The notes under the pieces were generated by a model that saw nothing but the letters and a program-made list of their open reading frames with translations, searched no databases and was not told where the DNA came from. From Sphingobacteriales bacterium (GTDB taxonomy: Bacteria > Bacteroidota > Bacteroidia > Chitinophagales > Chitinophagaceae), in NCBI GenBank assembly GCA_024640385.1, contig JAHEFC010000145.1, forward strand, positions 1 to 9,151: a stretch of DNA of 9,151 bases. The letters run 5' to 3'. A program made the position numbers and the translations under genes. Of the stretch, positions 1-6,237 are shown piece after piece. Numbering within the stretch: position 1 is the stretch's first letter; every line of letters begins with the position of its first letter.

Positions 1-60
1 AACGAACAGGTTGCCTTGTTCAAAGGCACCTGTTTCAGAACTGGTAAAACCCTGATCTGA
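1..60 (+). CDS. paaI: Hotdog-fold thioesterase, PaaI-like, C-terminal end only
   Basis: Frame 1 is open from the window edge to a TGA at 58-60 and gives 19 residues containing VALFKGTCFRTGK. This matches the last beta strand of PaaI-type hotdog acyl-CoA thioesterases, where E. coli PaaI, as I remember it, has VALFRGKSHRIGG. PaaI hydrolyses ring-hydroxylated or dead-end phenylacetyl-CoA intermediates in the cytoplasm during phenylacetate breakdown. The call is supported by paaY lying 748 bases downstream on the same strand, since both are accessory thioesterase-type genes of paa operons. The start and the catalytic region lie outside the window. It could also be another hotdog thioesterase, as the visible part is very short. 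Confidence 0.6.
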   Translation, partial: NEQVALFKGTCFRTGKTLI

Positions 61-97
61 CCTTTATTCAAATAAGCACCAAATCCCAAACACATAC

Positions 98-805
98 ATG
101 AAACAGATCTCATACTGGGCAAAGAAAAATCAAAATACTGCCTGGATTTTGATCGCCCTGGCACATTTCCTATTAGCATATCTTGCATTCCTGCTATCGC
201 AGCTCCTGCTGCAGAAGGGGATTGAATTCACTGCTCAGCTATTTTTTTCGATCCTTTTATTTTTTATCCCGCTTGTTTTATTTTATCCTGGTAAAAAGAA
301 ATACTATGCCAGAAAATCCTTTGATCTGGCACTGACCCTCCAGGGTTTTATCCTTTTGACCATACTGTTCAATACCAATCTGCTTCAAAAAGAACAGAAC
401 CATTCCTTATATGCAGCTTCAGGTGTAACAGACAGCACAGTTTTCAAATACAAAGCTTCAGAGAAAATACTTTCCGATTTCCAGAGCCATCACCGGAAGC
501 TTTCAAAAAAAGATGGGAGAACGCTAAGGAAAGAATTGAAGTTCCAGTCAAAAAAATGGGTCCTTCAAAATAATAGAGAGCAAAACGACAAAACCGGAGA
601 CATCATTGCCATTATACTGCTGGCATTATTGCTCTCCATGGGAGTTTTACTTCTTGCCTGTGCCATTGGCTGTGGAGGAGCTGAAGTATTGGCTGCCATT
701 GTAGCTATTGGCGGAATAGCGGCAGTGATCTGGCTGACTGTGGTTATGATCAACAAGGTAAACCGGAAAAAACGGGGAGAACCAATTCCGAAACAAAATA
801 TCTGA
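98..805 (+). CDS. Uncharacterised multi-pass membrane protein (235 aa)
   Basis: I do not recognise a characterised family. Hydrophobic segments are seen at about residues 15-38, 44-64, 76-95, 168-191 and 195-217. Between the third and fourth lies a charged, soluble stretch (96-167) rich in Lys and Ser. The last two segments are joined by a short CAIGCGGAE turn with two Cys, and the tail is basic (NKVNRKKRGEP). With five spans the basic loop at 65-74 faces the cytoplasm but the basic tail would not, so one segment (perhaps 76-95) may not cross the membrane. The ATG at 98 follows the PaaI-like stop by 37 bases without a Shine-Dalgarno sequence, and the stop lies 2 bases before the paaY ATG, so co-transcription and perhaps translational coupling are likely. 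The gene is visibly richer in A/T than paaY. It may be lineage-specific; a role in phenylacetate metabolism is only suggested by position. Confidence 0.8.
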   Translation: MKQISYWAKKNQNTAWILIALAHFLLAYLAFLLSQLLLQKGIEFTAQLFFSILLFFIPLVLFYPGKKKYYARKSFDLALTLQGFILLTILFNTNLLQKEQNHSLYAASGVTDSTVFKYKASEKILSDFQSHHRKLSKKDGRTLRKELKFQSKKWVLQNNREQNDKTGDIIAIILLALLLSMGVLLLACAIGCGGAEVLAAIVAIGGIAAVIWLTVVMINKVNRKKRGEPIPKQNI

Positions 806-807
806 AC

Positions 808-1407
808 ATGTTCTACGCTTTCAAAGGATTTAGGCCCGTTGTTGATCCCTCTTCATTTGTGCATCCGGCTGCCGCGGTGACCGGAAACGTGATCATTGGG
901 AAAGATGTTTACATAGGTCCGGGAGCTGCTTTGAGGGGCGACTGGGGCGGCATAATTATTGAGGATGGCTGCAATGTGCAGGAGAACTGCGTGATACATA
1001 TGTTTCCCGGAGTTACCGTGATCTTAAGAAAAGGAGCCCATATAGGGCATGGCGCCATCATACATGGCGCTATTATAGGCTCTAACTCATTGATAGGCAT
1101 GAATGCTGTGATCATGGACAATGTGGAGATCGGGGAAGAATGCATCGTGGGGGCATTGTCGTTTGTGAAAGCCGATGAAAAGATCCCCCCGAGGAGCCTG
1201 GTGGCCGGAAATCCGGCCCGGATCATCAGGTCCGTGAGTGATGAAATGATCAACTGGAAAACGGAAGGAACCAGGCTTTACCAGCGTTTACCCGCCGAGA
1301 TTCAGGCAGAATGGTTACCTTGCGAGCCCTTAGCCGCTATTGAACCAGGAAGACCTTCGCAAGAAGTATTGTATCACACTTGGGAACAAGTAAAAAGTAA
1401 GAAGTAA
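808..1407 (+). CDS. paaY: PaaY: hexapeptide-repeat (gamma-carbonic-anhydrase-like) thioesterase of phenylacetate catabolism
   Basis: The 199-residue protein is a left-handed beta-helix made of hexapeptide repeats (about 15-140, with repeats such as VIIGKD, VYIGPG, AIIGSN and SLIGMN) and a C-terminal helical tail. Putative metal ligands are H64, H81 and H86 (VIHMFPG and HIGHGAIIHG), with R43, D45 and Q58 at spacings like those of the gamma-carbonic anhydrase Cam. The tail, with WKTEGTRLYQ and the motif CEPLAAIEPGRP, matches PaaY specifically (E. coli PaaY has WKKQGTHEYQ and VEPLREVEPGRKR, from memory) rather than YrdA or Cam. PaaY is known as a cytoplasmic thioesterase that removes inhibitory CoA dead-end products of the ring-epoxide pathway. 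It follows the membrane protein by 2 bases and lies downstream of a PaaI-like end. Other paa genes, if present, must lie left of the window. Confidence 0.88.
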   Translation: MFYAFKGFRPVVDPSSFVHPAAAVTGNVIIGKDVYIGPGAALRGDWGGIIIEDGCNVQENCVIHMFPGVTVILRKGAHIGHGAIIHGAIIGSNSLIGMNAVIMDNVEIGEECIVGALSFVKADEKIPPRSLVAGNPARIIRSVSDEMINWKTEGTRLYQRLPAEIQAEWLPCEPLAAIEPGRPSQEVLYHTWEQVKSKK

Positions 1408-1458
1408 AAATTAAAAAGGATTCCAATTTTTTTACTTTTTACTTCTCAATTTTTAATT
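1388..1458. repeat. Low-complexity inverted repeat with a 7-base period between paaY and obg
   Basis: The left arm is AAGTAAA units with small changes (AAGTAAA, AAGTAAG, AAGTAAA, AATTAAA) and starts inside the last paaY codons. The right arm is the complementary pyrimidine version and ends four bases before the obg ATG. Perfect pairings are 1388-1400 with 1432-1444 (13 bp), 1401-1410 with 1436-1445 (10 bp) and 1409-1417 with 1450-1458 (9 bp), so several alternative hairpins compete. The 7-base run of T at 1427-1433 could make it a weak intrinsic terminator ending the paa-like unit, but obg follows at once with no separate promoter that I can see. Confidence 0.7.
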
Positions 1459-1461
1459 ACC

Positions 1462-2475
1462 ATGGAGCGCTCCAATTTCGTTGACCAGATAAAAATTTTC
1501 TGCCGTACAGGACACGGTGGTGCAGGAAGCAAACATTTCCTGCGCACTAAATTCAACGCCCAGGCTGGTCCTGATGGCGGCGATGGCGGACGCGGCGCCA
1601 ATATCATTCTCAAAGGCAATAAAAACCTCTGGACCCTGCTCCACCTTCGTTATTACAAAAATGTGCTGGCTGAAGATGGAAAAGGAGGCGACAAAAACAA
1701 TATGAGCGGGCGGGATGGTAAAGACATCATCATAGAAGTACCCCTGGGTACGGTAGCCCGTGATGCGGAAACCGAAGAAAAGGAAGCAGAGATATTGGAA
1801 GACGGGCAAACTGTGGTCTGGCTTCGTGGAGGAAGAGGTGGCCTGGGCAATGCCCATTTCGCCACCCCTACCAACCAGGCTCCTGAATACGCCCAGCCGG
1901 GAGAACCCGGAGTGGAAGGCTGGAAAGTTCTTGAACTGAAAGTACTTGCCGATGTGGGCCTTGTTGGATTTCCCAATGCCGGAAAATCCACGCTGCTTTC
2001 GGTGATCTCGGCAGCCAAACCCAAGATCGCGGACTATGCATTTACTACACTGGTACCGCAGCTTGGCATGGTTGAATACCGGGATGGAAGATCTTTTTGC
2101 GTGGCAGACCTGCCCGGTATCATTGAGGGCGCTGCAGAAGGCAAGGGACTGGGGCACAGGTTCCTCAGGCATATTGAAAGAAATTCCATTTTGCTGTTTG
2201 TGATCCCTGCCGACAGCAAGAACCATCGCGAAGAATTTAATATCCTGTTAAATGAACTCGAGATGTATAATCCGGAACTCCTGCATAAGAACTTTGTGAT
2301 CGCCATCAGCAAGTCTGATATGCTGGATGATGAACTGAAAGAAGCCATAACCAAAGAACTGCCTAAAAATATCCCCCACGTTTTCATTTCTGCTGTAACA
2401 CAAAAAGGTCTGCAGGAACTGAAAGACCTGCTTTGGGACACATTGCAACCTGAAGAACAACCAAAGAATATTTAA
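1462..2475 (+). CDS. obg: GTPase Obg/CgtA (ribosome assembly, stress control)
   Basis: A 337-residue Obg GTPase. The N-terminal Obg fold (about 1-158) is glycine-rich ([25 protein letters not shown]). The G domain follows: G1 GFPNAGKS at 169-176, switch I T195/T196 (FTTLVP), G3 DLPG at 216-219 and G5 SAV at 310-312. G4 reads SKSD (283-286) in place of NKxD; I believe Ser or Thr here is usual in Bacteroidota, so it is probably not a defect. There is no C-terminal OCT domain, which many Obg proteins lack. Obg binds the 50S subunit and acts in its late maturation in the cytoplasm. The ATG at 1462 keeps the conserved [14 protein letters not shown] start. No Shine-Dalgarno sequence is seen, and the upstream DNA is the inverted repeat. 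The S46 peptidase gene follows after 16 bases. Confidence 0.97.
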   Translation: MERSNFVDQIKIFCRTGHGGAGSKHFLRTKFNAQAGPDGGDGGRGANIILKGNKNLWTLLHLRYYKNVLAEDGKGGDKNNMSGRDGKDIIIEVPLGTVARDAETEEKEAEILEDGQTVVWLRGGRGGLGNAHFATPTNQAPEYAQPGEPGVEGWKVLELKVLADVGLVGFPNAGKSTLLSVISAAKPKIADYAFTTLVPQLGMVEYRDGRSFCVADLPGIIEGAAEGKGLGHRFLRHIERNSILLFVIPADSKNHREEFNILLNELEMYNPELLHKNFVIAISKSDMLDDELKEAITKELPKNIPHVFISAVTQKGLQELKDLLWDTLQPEEQPKNI

Positions 2476-2491
2476 ATCAACAGAATGTACC

Positions 2492-4651
2492 ATGAAAAAA
2501 ATTCTGATCGCAGCAGTTCTCCTGCTTAACGTATTTATTGCAAGTGCTGATGAAGGTATGTGGCTGCCGCATCTGTTAGGGCAGCAGATCTACGACGATA
2601 TGGTGAAGAAAGGACTTAAACTCACCAAAGATCAATTGTACAATATCAACAAACCCTCGCTGAAAGATGCCATAGTGATCTTCGGAAGAGGATGTACCGG
2701 CGAGATCGTAAGCAATGAAGGATTGGTATTCACCAATCACCATTGCGGCTACGACGAAGTGGCACATGCAAGTACCGTACAGAACAATTTCCTCAAGAAC
2801 GGGTTCTATGCGAAAACAAAAACTGAAGAAATACCAGCACCTGGTCTATCTGTCCAGTTCCTCTTGAAAATAGAGGATGTCACCAAAGAAATGGACAGCG
2901 CCATTGGCACCCTCACCGGCATTGACAGGGCGAAGAAAGTGCAGGAAACGTCTGCCGCCATCAGTGCCCGGTACAGTAAGGCCGATGAAAAGATCAGTGC
3001 CCGCGTAACGCCGCATTTCAAAGGGAACCAATACCTGTTGTTTGTCTACCAGACCTATAACGATGTAAGGATGGTGGGTATACCTCCGGAGAATGTGGGC
3101 AAATTCGGTGGTGATACCGACAACTGGGAATGGCCCCGCCATACTGGTGATTTTTCCATCTGGAGAGTATACATGAACAAGGATGGCAAACCAGCAGATT
3201 ACAATGCAGCCAATGTGCCGTTCAAACCTAAATATGTACTTCCTGTATCCCTGAAAGGTGTGAAGGAAGGAGATTTCTCGATGATCTGGGGTTACCCCGG
3301 CTCTACCAACCGATACGAATCCTCTTATGGCGTTAAATTAAAAACCGAAGTGGAAAATCCTACCCTGGTAGCGCTAAGGGAAATGAGACTCAAGCACATG
3401 TTTGACGAAATGAAGAAAGATGAGAAGATCAAACTCAAACTTGCATCTTCTTATGCCAGTATTGCAAACTATTGGAAATTCTACGATGGGGAAACCAAGC
3501 AATTACTGAAGTATAAAGTTTACGAACAGAAACTCGCCGATGAACAGAAGTTCCAGGCTTGGGCCAAAGGAAAACCTGAATTTGAAAATATCTTTTCAGA
3601 CTGGGGCAAGGCTTATGATAAATGGAGGCCTTATGCTAAACATCGCATGTACCTCCGCGAAGGTATCCTGGGAAGCACCACACTGGCTTTCGCCTCATCG
3701 CTGATGTTGCTGGAATCGGAACTGGTCAAGAAAGGACCGGACAATGCAGATGTGAAAAAACTGATCGCCTCACTGGATAAGAACAGGCAGAATTTCCTCG
3801 CTGGCTATGAAGATGATGCAGAGCAGAATATCATCCGTGATGTATTGCAGATGTTCTATAATAACATTGACAAGAATCAGCACCCGATCGGATTTTATGA
3901 AAGCATCAGGAGCCAGTTCGGTGACCTGAAAGACAGGATCACCTATGAGAAATTTGCAAAGAATTTGCTTGGTACCACCATGGTCCTCAATAACGACAAA
4001 TGGAAGAAGTTCGTTGAAAATCCTGACGCAGTAGCGCTTCAGAATGATCCGGCTTTTTCCACTGTAAGCCAGTTCATGCGCAACTACGACAGTAAATTTG
4101 CCCCTATATACAGCCAGTTTGCCGCAGCAAACAGCGATGCCGGAAGGCTTTATCTTAAAGGGGTTGCTCAGATGGAACCCGGCAAGAAGAGATACCCCGA
4201 TGCTGTATTTACCATGAGAGTGAGTTATGGTTCAGTAAAATCATATAAACCAAGGGATGCCGTTACTTATGATTATGTAACAACCACTAACGGTGTAATG
4301 GAGAAATACAAACCGGGGGATTATGAATTCGATCTTACTGACAGGTACAGGGAACTGGTGACCAATAAAGATTTCGGCCAGTATAAAGATGCGGCCCGGA
4401 ATATCATGGTAGTTGGATTTACTACCAACAACGATATCACCGGCGGCAATTCAGGATCTCCCGTATTGAATGGAAATGGTGAACTGATCGGTCTGGCTTT
4501 TGATGGCAACTACGAAGCACTCAGTCACCAGATCGCCTTTGACAAAGACCTCAACCGTACTATTTGCGTAGACATCCGCTACGTGCTCTGGTGTGTAGAT
4601 AAACTGGGAGGAGGAGCTAATATTATTAAGGAGTTGAAGATCGTTAAATAG
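2492..4651 (+). CDS. Family S46 dipeptidyl-peptidase, DPP7-type, secreted
   Basis: A 719-residue S46 serine peptidase, the usual length for DPP7/DPP11. A Sec signal peptide is clear (MKKILIAAVLLLNVFIASA, likely cleaved after A19), followed by the family start EGMWLP. The catalytic triad is H84 (TNHHCGY), D220 (RHTGDFS) and S654 (GGNSGSP). The helical cap lies roughly between 280 and 570. In this family the residue 18 after the nucleophile sets P1 preference: Gly in DPP7 (hydrophobic residues), Arg in DPP11 (Asp/Glu). Here it is G672 (FDGNYE), so hydrophobic P1 preference is expected. The enzyme removes dipeptides from peptide N-termini, probably in the periplasm, to supply amino acids. The stretch after G672 reads EALSHQIAFD where the Porphyromonas enzymes, as I recall, have a GDI motif, suggesting an environmental subgroup. 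It follows obg by 16 bases and ends in the convergent hairpin. Confidence 0.95.
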   Translation: MKKILIAAVLLLNVFIASADEGMWLPHLLGQQIYDDMVKKGLKLTKDQLYNINKPSLKDAIVIFGRGCTGEIVSNEGLVFTNHHCGYDEVAHASTVQNNFLKNGFYAKTKTEEIPAPGLSVQFLLKIEDVTKEMDSAIGTLTGIDRAKKVQETSAAISARYSKADEKISARVTPHFKGNQYLLFVYQTYNDVRMVGIPPENVGKFGGDTDNWEWPRHTGDFSIWRVYMNKDGKPADYNAANVPFKPKYVLPVSLKGVKEGDFSMIWGYPGSTNRYESSYGVKLKTEVENPTLVALREMRLKHMFDEMKKDEKIKLKLASSYASIANYWKFYDGETKQLLKYKVYEQKLADEQKFQAWAKGKPEFENIFSDWGKAYDKWRPYAKHRMYLREGILGSTTLAFASSLMLLESELVKKGPDNADVKKLIASLDKNRQNFLAGYEDDAEQNIIRDVLQMFYNNIDKNQHPIGFYESIRSQFGDLKDRITYEKFAKNLLGTTMVLNNDKWKKFVENPDAVALQNDPAFSTVSQFMRNYDSKFAPIYSQFAAANSDAGRLYLKGVAQMEPGKKRYPDAVFTMRVSYGSVKSYKPRDAVTYDYVTTTNGVMEKYKPGDYEFDLTDRYRELVTNKDFGQYKDAARNIMVVGFTTNNDITGGNSGSPVLNGNGELIGLAFDGNYEALSHQIAFDKDLNRTICVDIRYVLWCVDKLGGGANIIKELKIVK

Positions 4652-4657
4652 ATAGAG

Positions 4658-4716
4658 AGATAGAAAAATAGGGAGATAGTAAGCGAAGGGCTTCCTATCT
4701 CCCTATTTTTCTATCT
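4658..4716. terminator. Long bidirectional terminator-like hairpin with an 8-base period
   Basis: Arms at 4658-4679 and 4695-4716 are perfect 22-bp complements; the left arm is AGATAG, AAAAATAG, GGAGATAG. The loop can pair further (AAGC 4681-4684 with GCTT 4690-4693 after one mismatch), leaving a 5-base loop. ATAG recurs every 8 bases, and the plus-strand arm has one extra outer unit (4650-4657) that the other side lacks. The hairpin fills the gap between the convergent S46 and glycosylase genes. T-rich DNA (TATTTTTCTATCTAATTATT) in and after the right arm, and the matching pattern on the other strand, suit termination in both directions, though there is no pure U-tract directly after a GC-rich stem. 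Confidence 0.8.
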
Positions 4717-5347
4717 AATTATTTAAACTGCGCCAGAGATGTAAACAAGCATAACTGCGAAATGGTTTCCATGCTTCGGCGATCTGCATCATATCTGCCT
4801 TCATCTTTTTCTTATCTGTTTTATCGATACCGTATAAATTGACCATCGCATTCTGGATACCCAGGTCATCAACAGCGAAAACATCTTCACGGCCCAATGT
4901 AAACATAAGCAACATTTCAACCGTCCATCTTCCCACTCCTTTAATGGGCACCAGGTAATCGATCACCTCGTCATCAGTCATCTTGTTCAGCTTTTTATCT
5001 TCCATACCCTGCTCCATCGCAAACCGGGCTACATTATGGATATAGCTGGCCTTGGCATTGGAAAAGCCAATACCCCTGAAGGTTGTCACGGGTGTATCTA
5101 CGATCTGCTGGGGAGTGGGAAATTTGCCTTCATAGAGTTGTAAAAACCTGTCTTTGATCACCCGTGCCACTTTTGTTGACAACTGCTGACTTAAAATGGA
5201 CAGGCACAAGTAGAGGTAGGCATTCTTCTTCTTTGTCACTTTTATCTCGCCGTGCTCCTTGATCAGGCGCTTTAAGACCTTGTCTTTCCCCAGTTTTTTT
5301 TGGTACATACCCAAATGTACCGATGTAGTTAATAATTCAATAACCAT
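4715..5347 (-). CDS. DNA-3-methyladenine glycosylase, AlkA-like HhH-GPD family
   Basis: A 210-residue HhH-GPD base-excision glycosylase. The helix-hairpin-helix is at about 133-150 (VPIKGVGRWTVEMLLMFTL) and is followed by VFAVDDLGIQ, in which D161 matches the catalytic Asp (D238 of E. coli AlkA). The first helical part holds LSILSQQLSTKVA (49-61), and the end SYACLHLWRSL fits the family's closing helix. The N-terminal TATA-like domain of E. coli AlkA is absent, as in many short bacterial members. It removes alkylated purines such as 3-methyladenine. The ATG at 5347 gives the longest form. M14 (ATG at 5308) gives MYQKKLGKDKVLK and may be the true start, because a TAnnTTTG box lies between the two. 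It diverges from the phosphoesterase gene 53 bases away and converges on the S46 gene. Confidence 0.92.
   Translation of the reverse strand: MVIELLTTSVHLGMYQKKLGKDKVLKRLIKEHGEIKVTKKKNAYLYLCLSILSQQLSTKVARVIKDRFLQLYEGKFPTPQQIVDTPVTTFRGIGFSNAKASYIHNVARFAMEQGMEDKKLNKMTDDEVIDYLVPIKGVGRWTVEMLLMFTLGREDVFAVDDLGIQNAMVNLYGIDKTDKKKMKADMMQIAEAWKPFRSYACLHLWRSLNN
5312..5340 (-). promoter_or_regulatory. Possible Bacteroidota-type promoter inside the 5' end of the glycosylase reading frame
   Basis: On the minus strand, TACATTTG (5319-5312) fits the TAnnTTTG -7 box, and a TTG (5340-5338) lies 18 bases before it. The box sits 3 bases before the M14 ATG (5308), so the transcript would be nearly leaderless and the start at 5347 would not be used. 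GGTACAT-N6-ATGTACC (5302-5321) overlaps it as an operator-like dyad. A dyad of this size can occur by chance in 9 kb. Confidence 0.3.
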
Positions 5348-5400
5348 TTATCAATATTCAATTAATACCGGAACGAGAAATTCGTAAAACCCCATTCTGC

Positions 5401-6237
5401 TTGAAAACACAAGTCAAAACCATCGTACTCTCTGATATACACCTGGGCATCCAGAATTCCAGGGTCAGGGAAGTAGTTCATTTTCTTCGTCACCATGCCT
5501 GCGAAAGACTGATACTGAACGGCGATATCATCGACGGGTGGCAGCTCCGGAAATCAGGGCGCTGGAAGAAGAAACATACTGCATTTTTCAAGCTGATCAT
5601 GAAGTGGCTTTCCCGCACCAATACCGAAGTGATCTACCTGCGGGGCAACCACGACGATTTCCTGGACGAAGTGTTACCGCTGCAACTTGGAAACTTCTCC
5701 ATACAACGTCATCATATCATTGAATCAGCAGGAAAAAGATACTTCGTGGTACATGGTGATATTTTTGATTCAGTCACCACCAATCTCAAATGGATCGCCA
5801 GGCTGGGTGATGTGGGCTATACTTTTCTGTTATGGATGAACAGGCATTACAATAACTACAGGAGAAGAAGAAACCTTCCTTATTATTCATTGTCCCAGAT
5901 CGTCAAACAAAAAGTGAAGCAGGCTGTGAGTTTCATATCAGACTATGAGCAGGAACTCTGTGCAGTAGCCAAAGCCGAACATTGCCACGGTGTGATCTGC
6001 GGACATATCCATCATCCTGACAATAAGTACATCAACAACATCCACTACCTGAATTCAGGAGACTGGGTGGAAACCATGAGCGCCCTGGTAGAATCAACGT
6101 CGGGCGAATGGGAAATAGTTTACTATGAAGAATGGCTGAAACAATATCGCGAAGGTCAGCAAACTGAAACCATCGATTTTATCGGAGACTGGGAAGATGA
6201 ACTGGAATCTATTTTAAACACCCAATATGAGCAGTAA
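5401..6237 (+). CDS. Calcineurin-like metallophosphoesterase, COG2908 (PlcP/LpxH-like)
   Basis: A 278-residue binuclear-metal phosphoesterase. Metal and catalytic motifs in order: SDIHLG (11-16, D12/H14), GDIIDGW (41-47, D42), GNHD (82-85), HGD (118-120) and CGHIHHP (200-206, H202/H204), then NSGDWVE (218-224). It resembles LpxH (UDP-2,3-diacylglucosamine diphosphatase). However, the middle region (LGDVGYTFLLWMNRHYN, RRRRNLPYYSLS) and GDWVETMSALVE look more like the broader COG2908 group that includes the phospholipase C-type enzyme PlcP of phosphate-starved bacteria. The start is TTG: the frame is open back to 5344 without any ATG or GTG, and the next Met (67) would lose the first two metal motifs. 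The tail from about 245 is acidic. It overlaps the glycosyltransferase by 11 bases, so the two are probably coupled and act on one membrane-lipid substrate. Specificity is unproven. Confidence 0.85.
   Translation: MKTQVKTIVLSDIHLGIQNSRVREVVHFLRHHACERLILNGDIIDGWQLRKSGRWKKKHTAFFKLIMKWLSRTNTEVIYLRGNHDDFLDEVLPLQLGNFSIQRHHIIESAGKRYFVVHGDIFDSVTTNLKWIARLGDVGYTFLLWMNRHYNNYRRRRNLPYYSLSQIVKQKVKQAVSFISDYEQELCAVAKAEHCHGVICGHIHHPDNKYINNIHYLNSGDWVETMSALVESTSGEWEIVYYEEWLKQYREGQQTETIDFIGDWEDELESILNTQYEQ

Noticed and set aside
5..34. Hairpin AACAGG-T-TGCCT with AGGCA-CCTGTT, considered as a terminator.
   Set aside because: It lies inside the PaaI-like coding end, has no following T-run, and has a one-base bulge; probably chance.
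283..286. Obg G4 motif SKSD (residue numbers) considered as loss of guanine specificity.
   Set aside because: The Asp and Lys are kept, and Ser or Thr for Asn is, to my knowledge, usual in Bacteroidota Obg; all other G motifs are intact.
1453..2226. Long minus-strand open frame (257 codons) opposite obg.
   Set aside because: Obg motifs are complete on the plus strand; the antisense frame shows no recognisable domain and is Gly/Pro/Ser-rich noise from the complementary strand.
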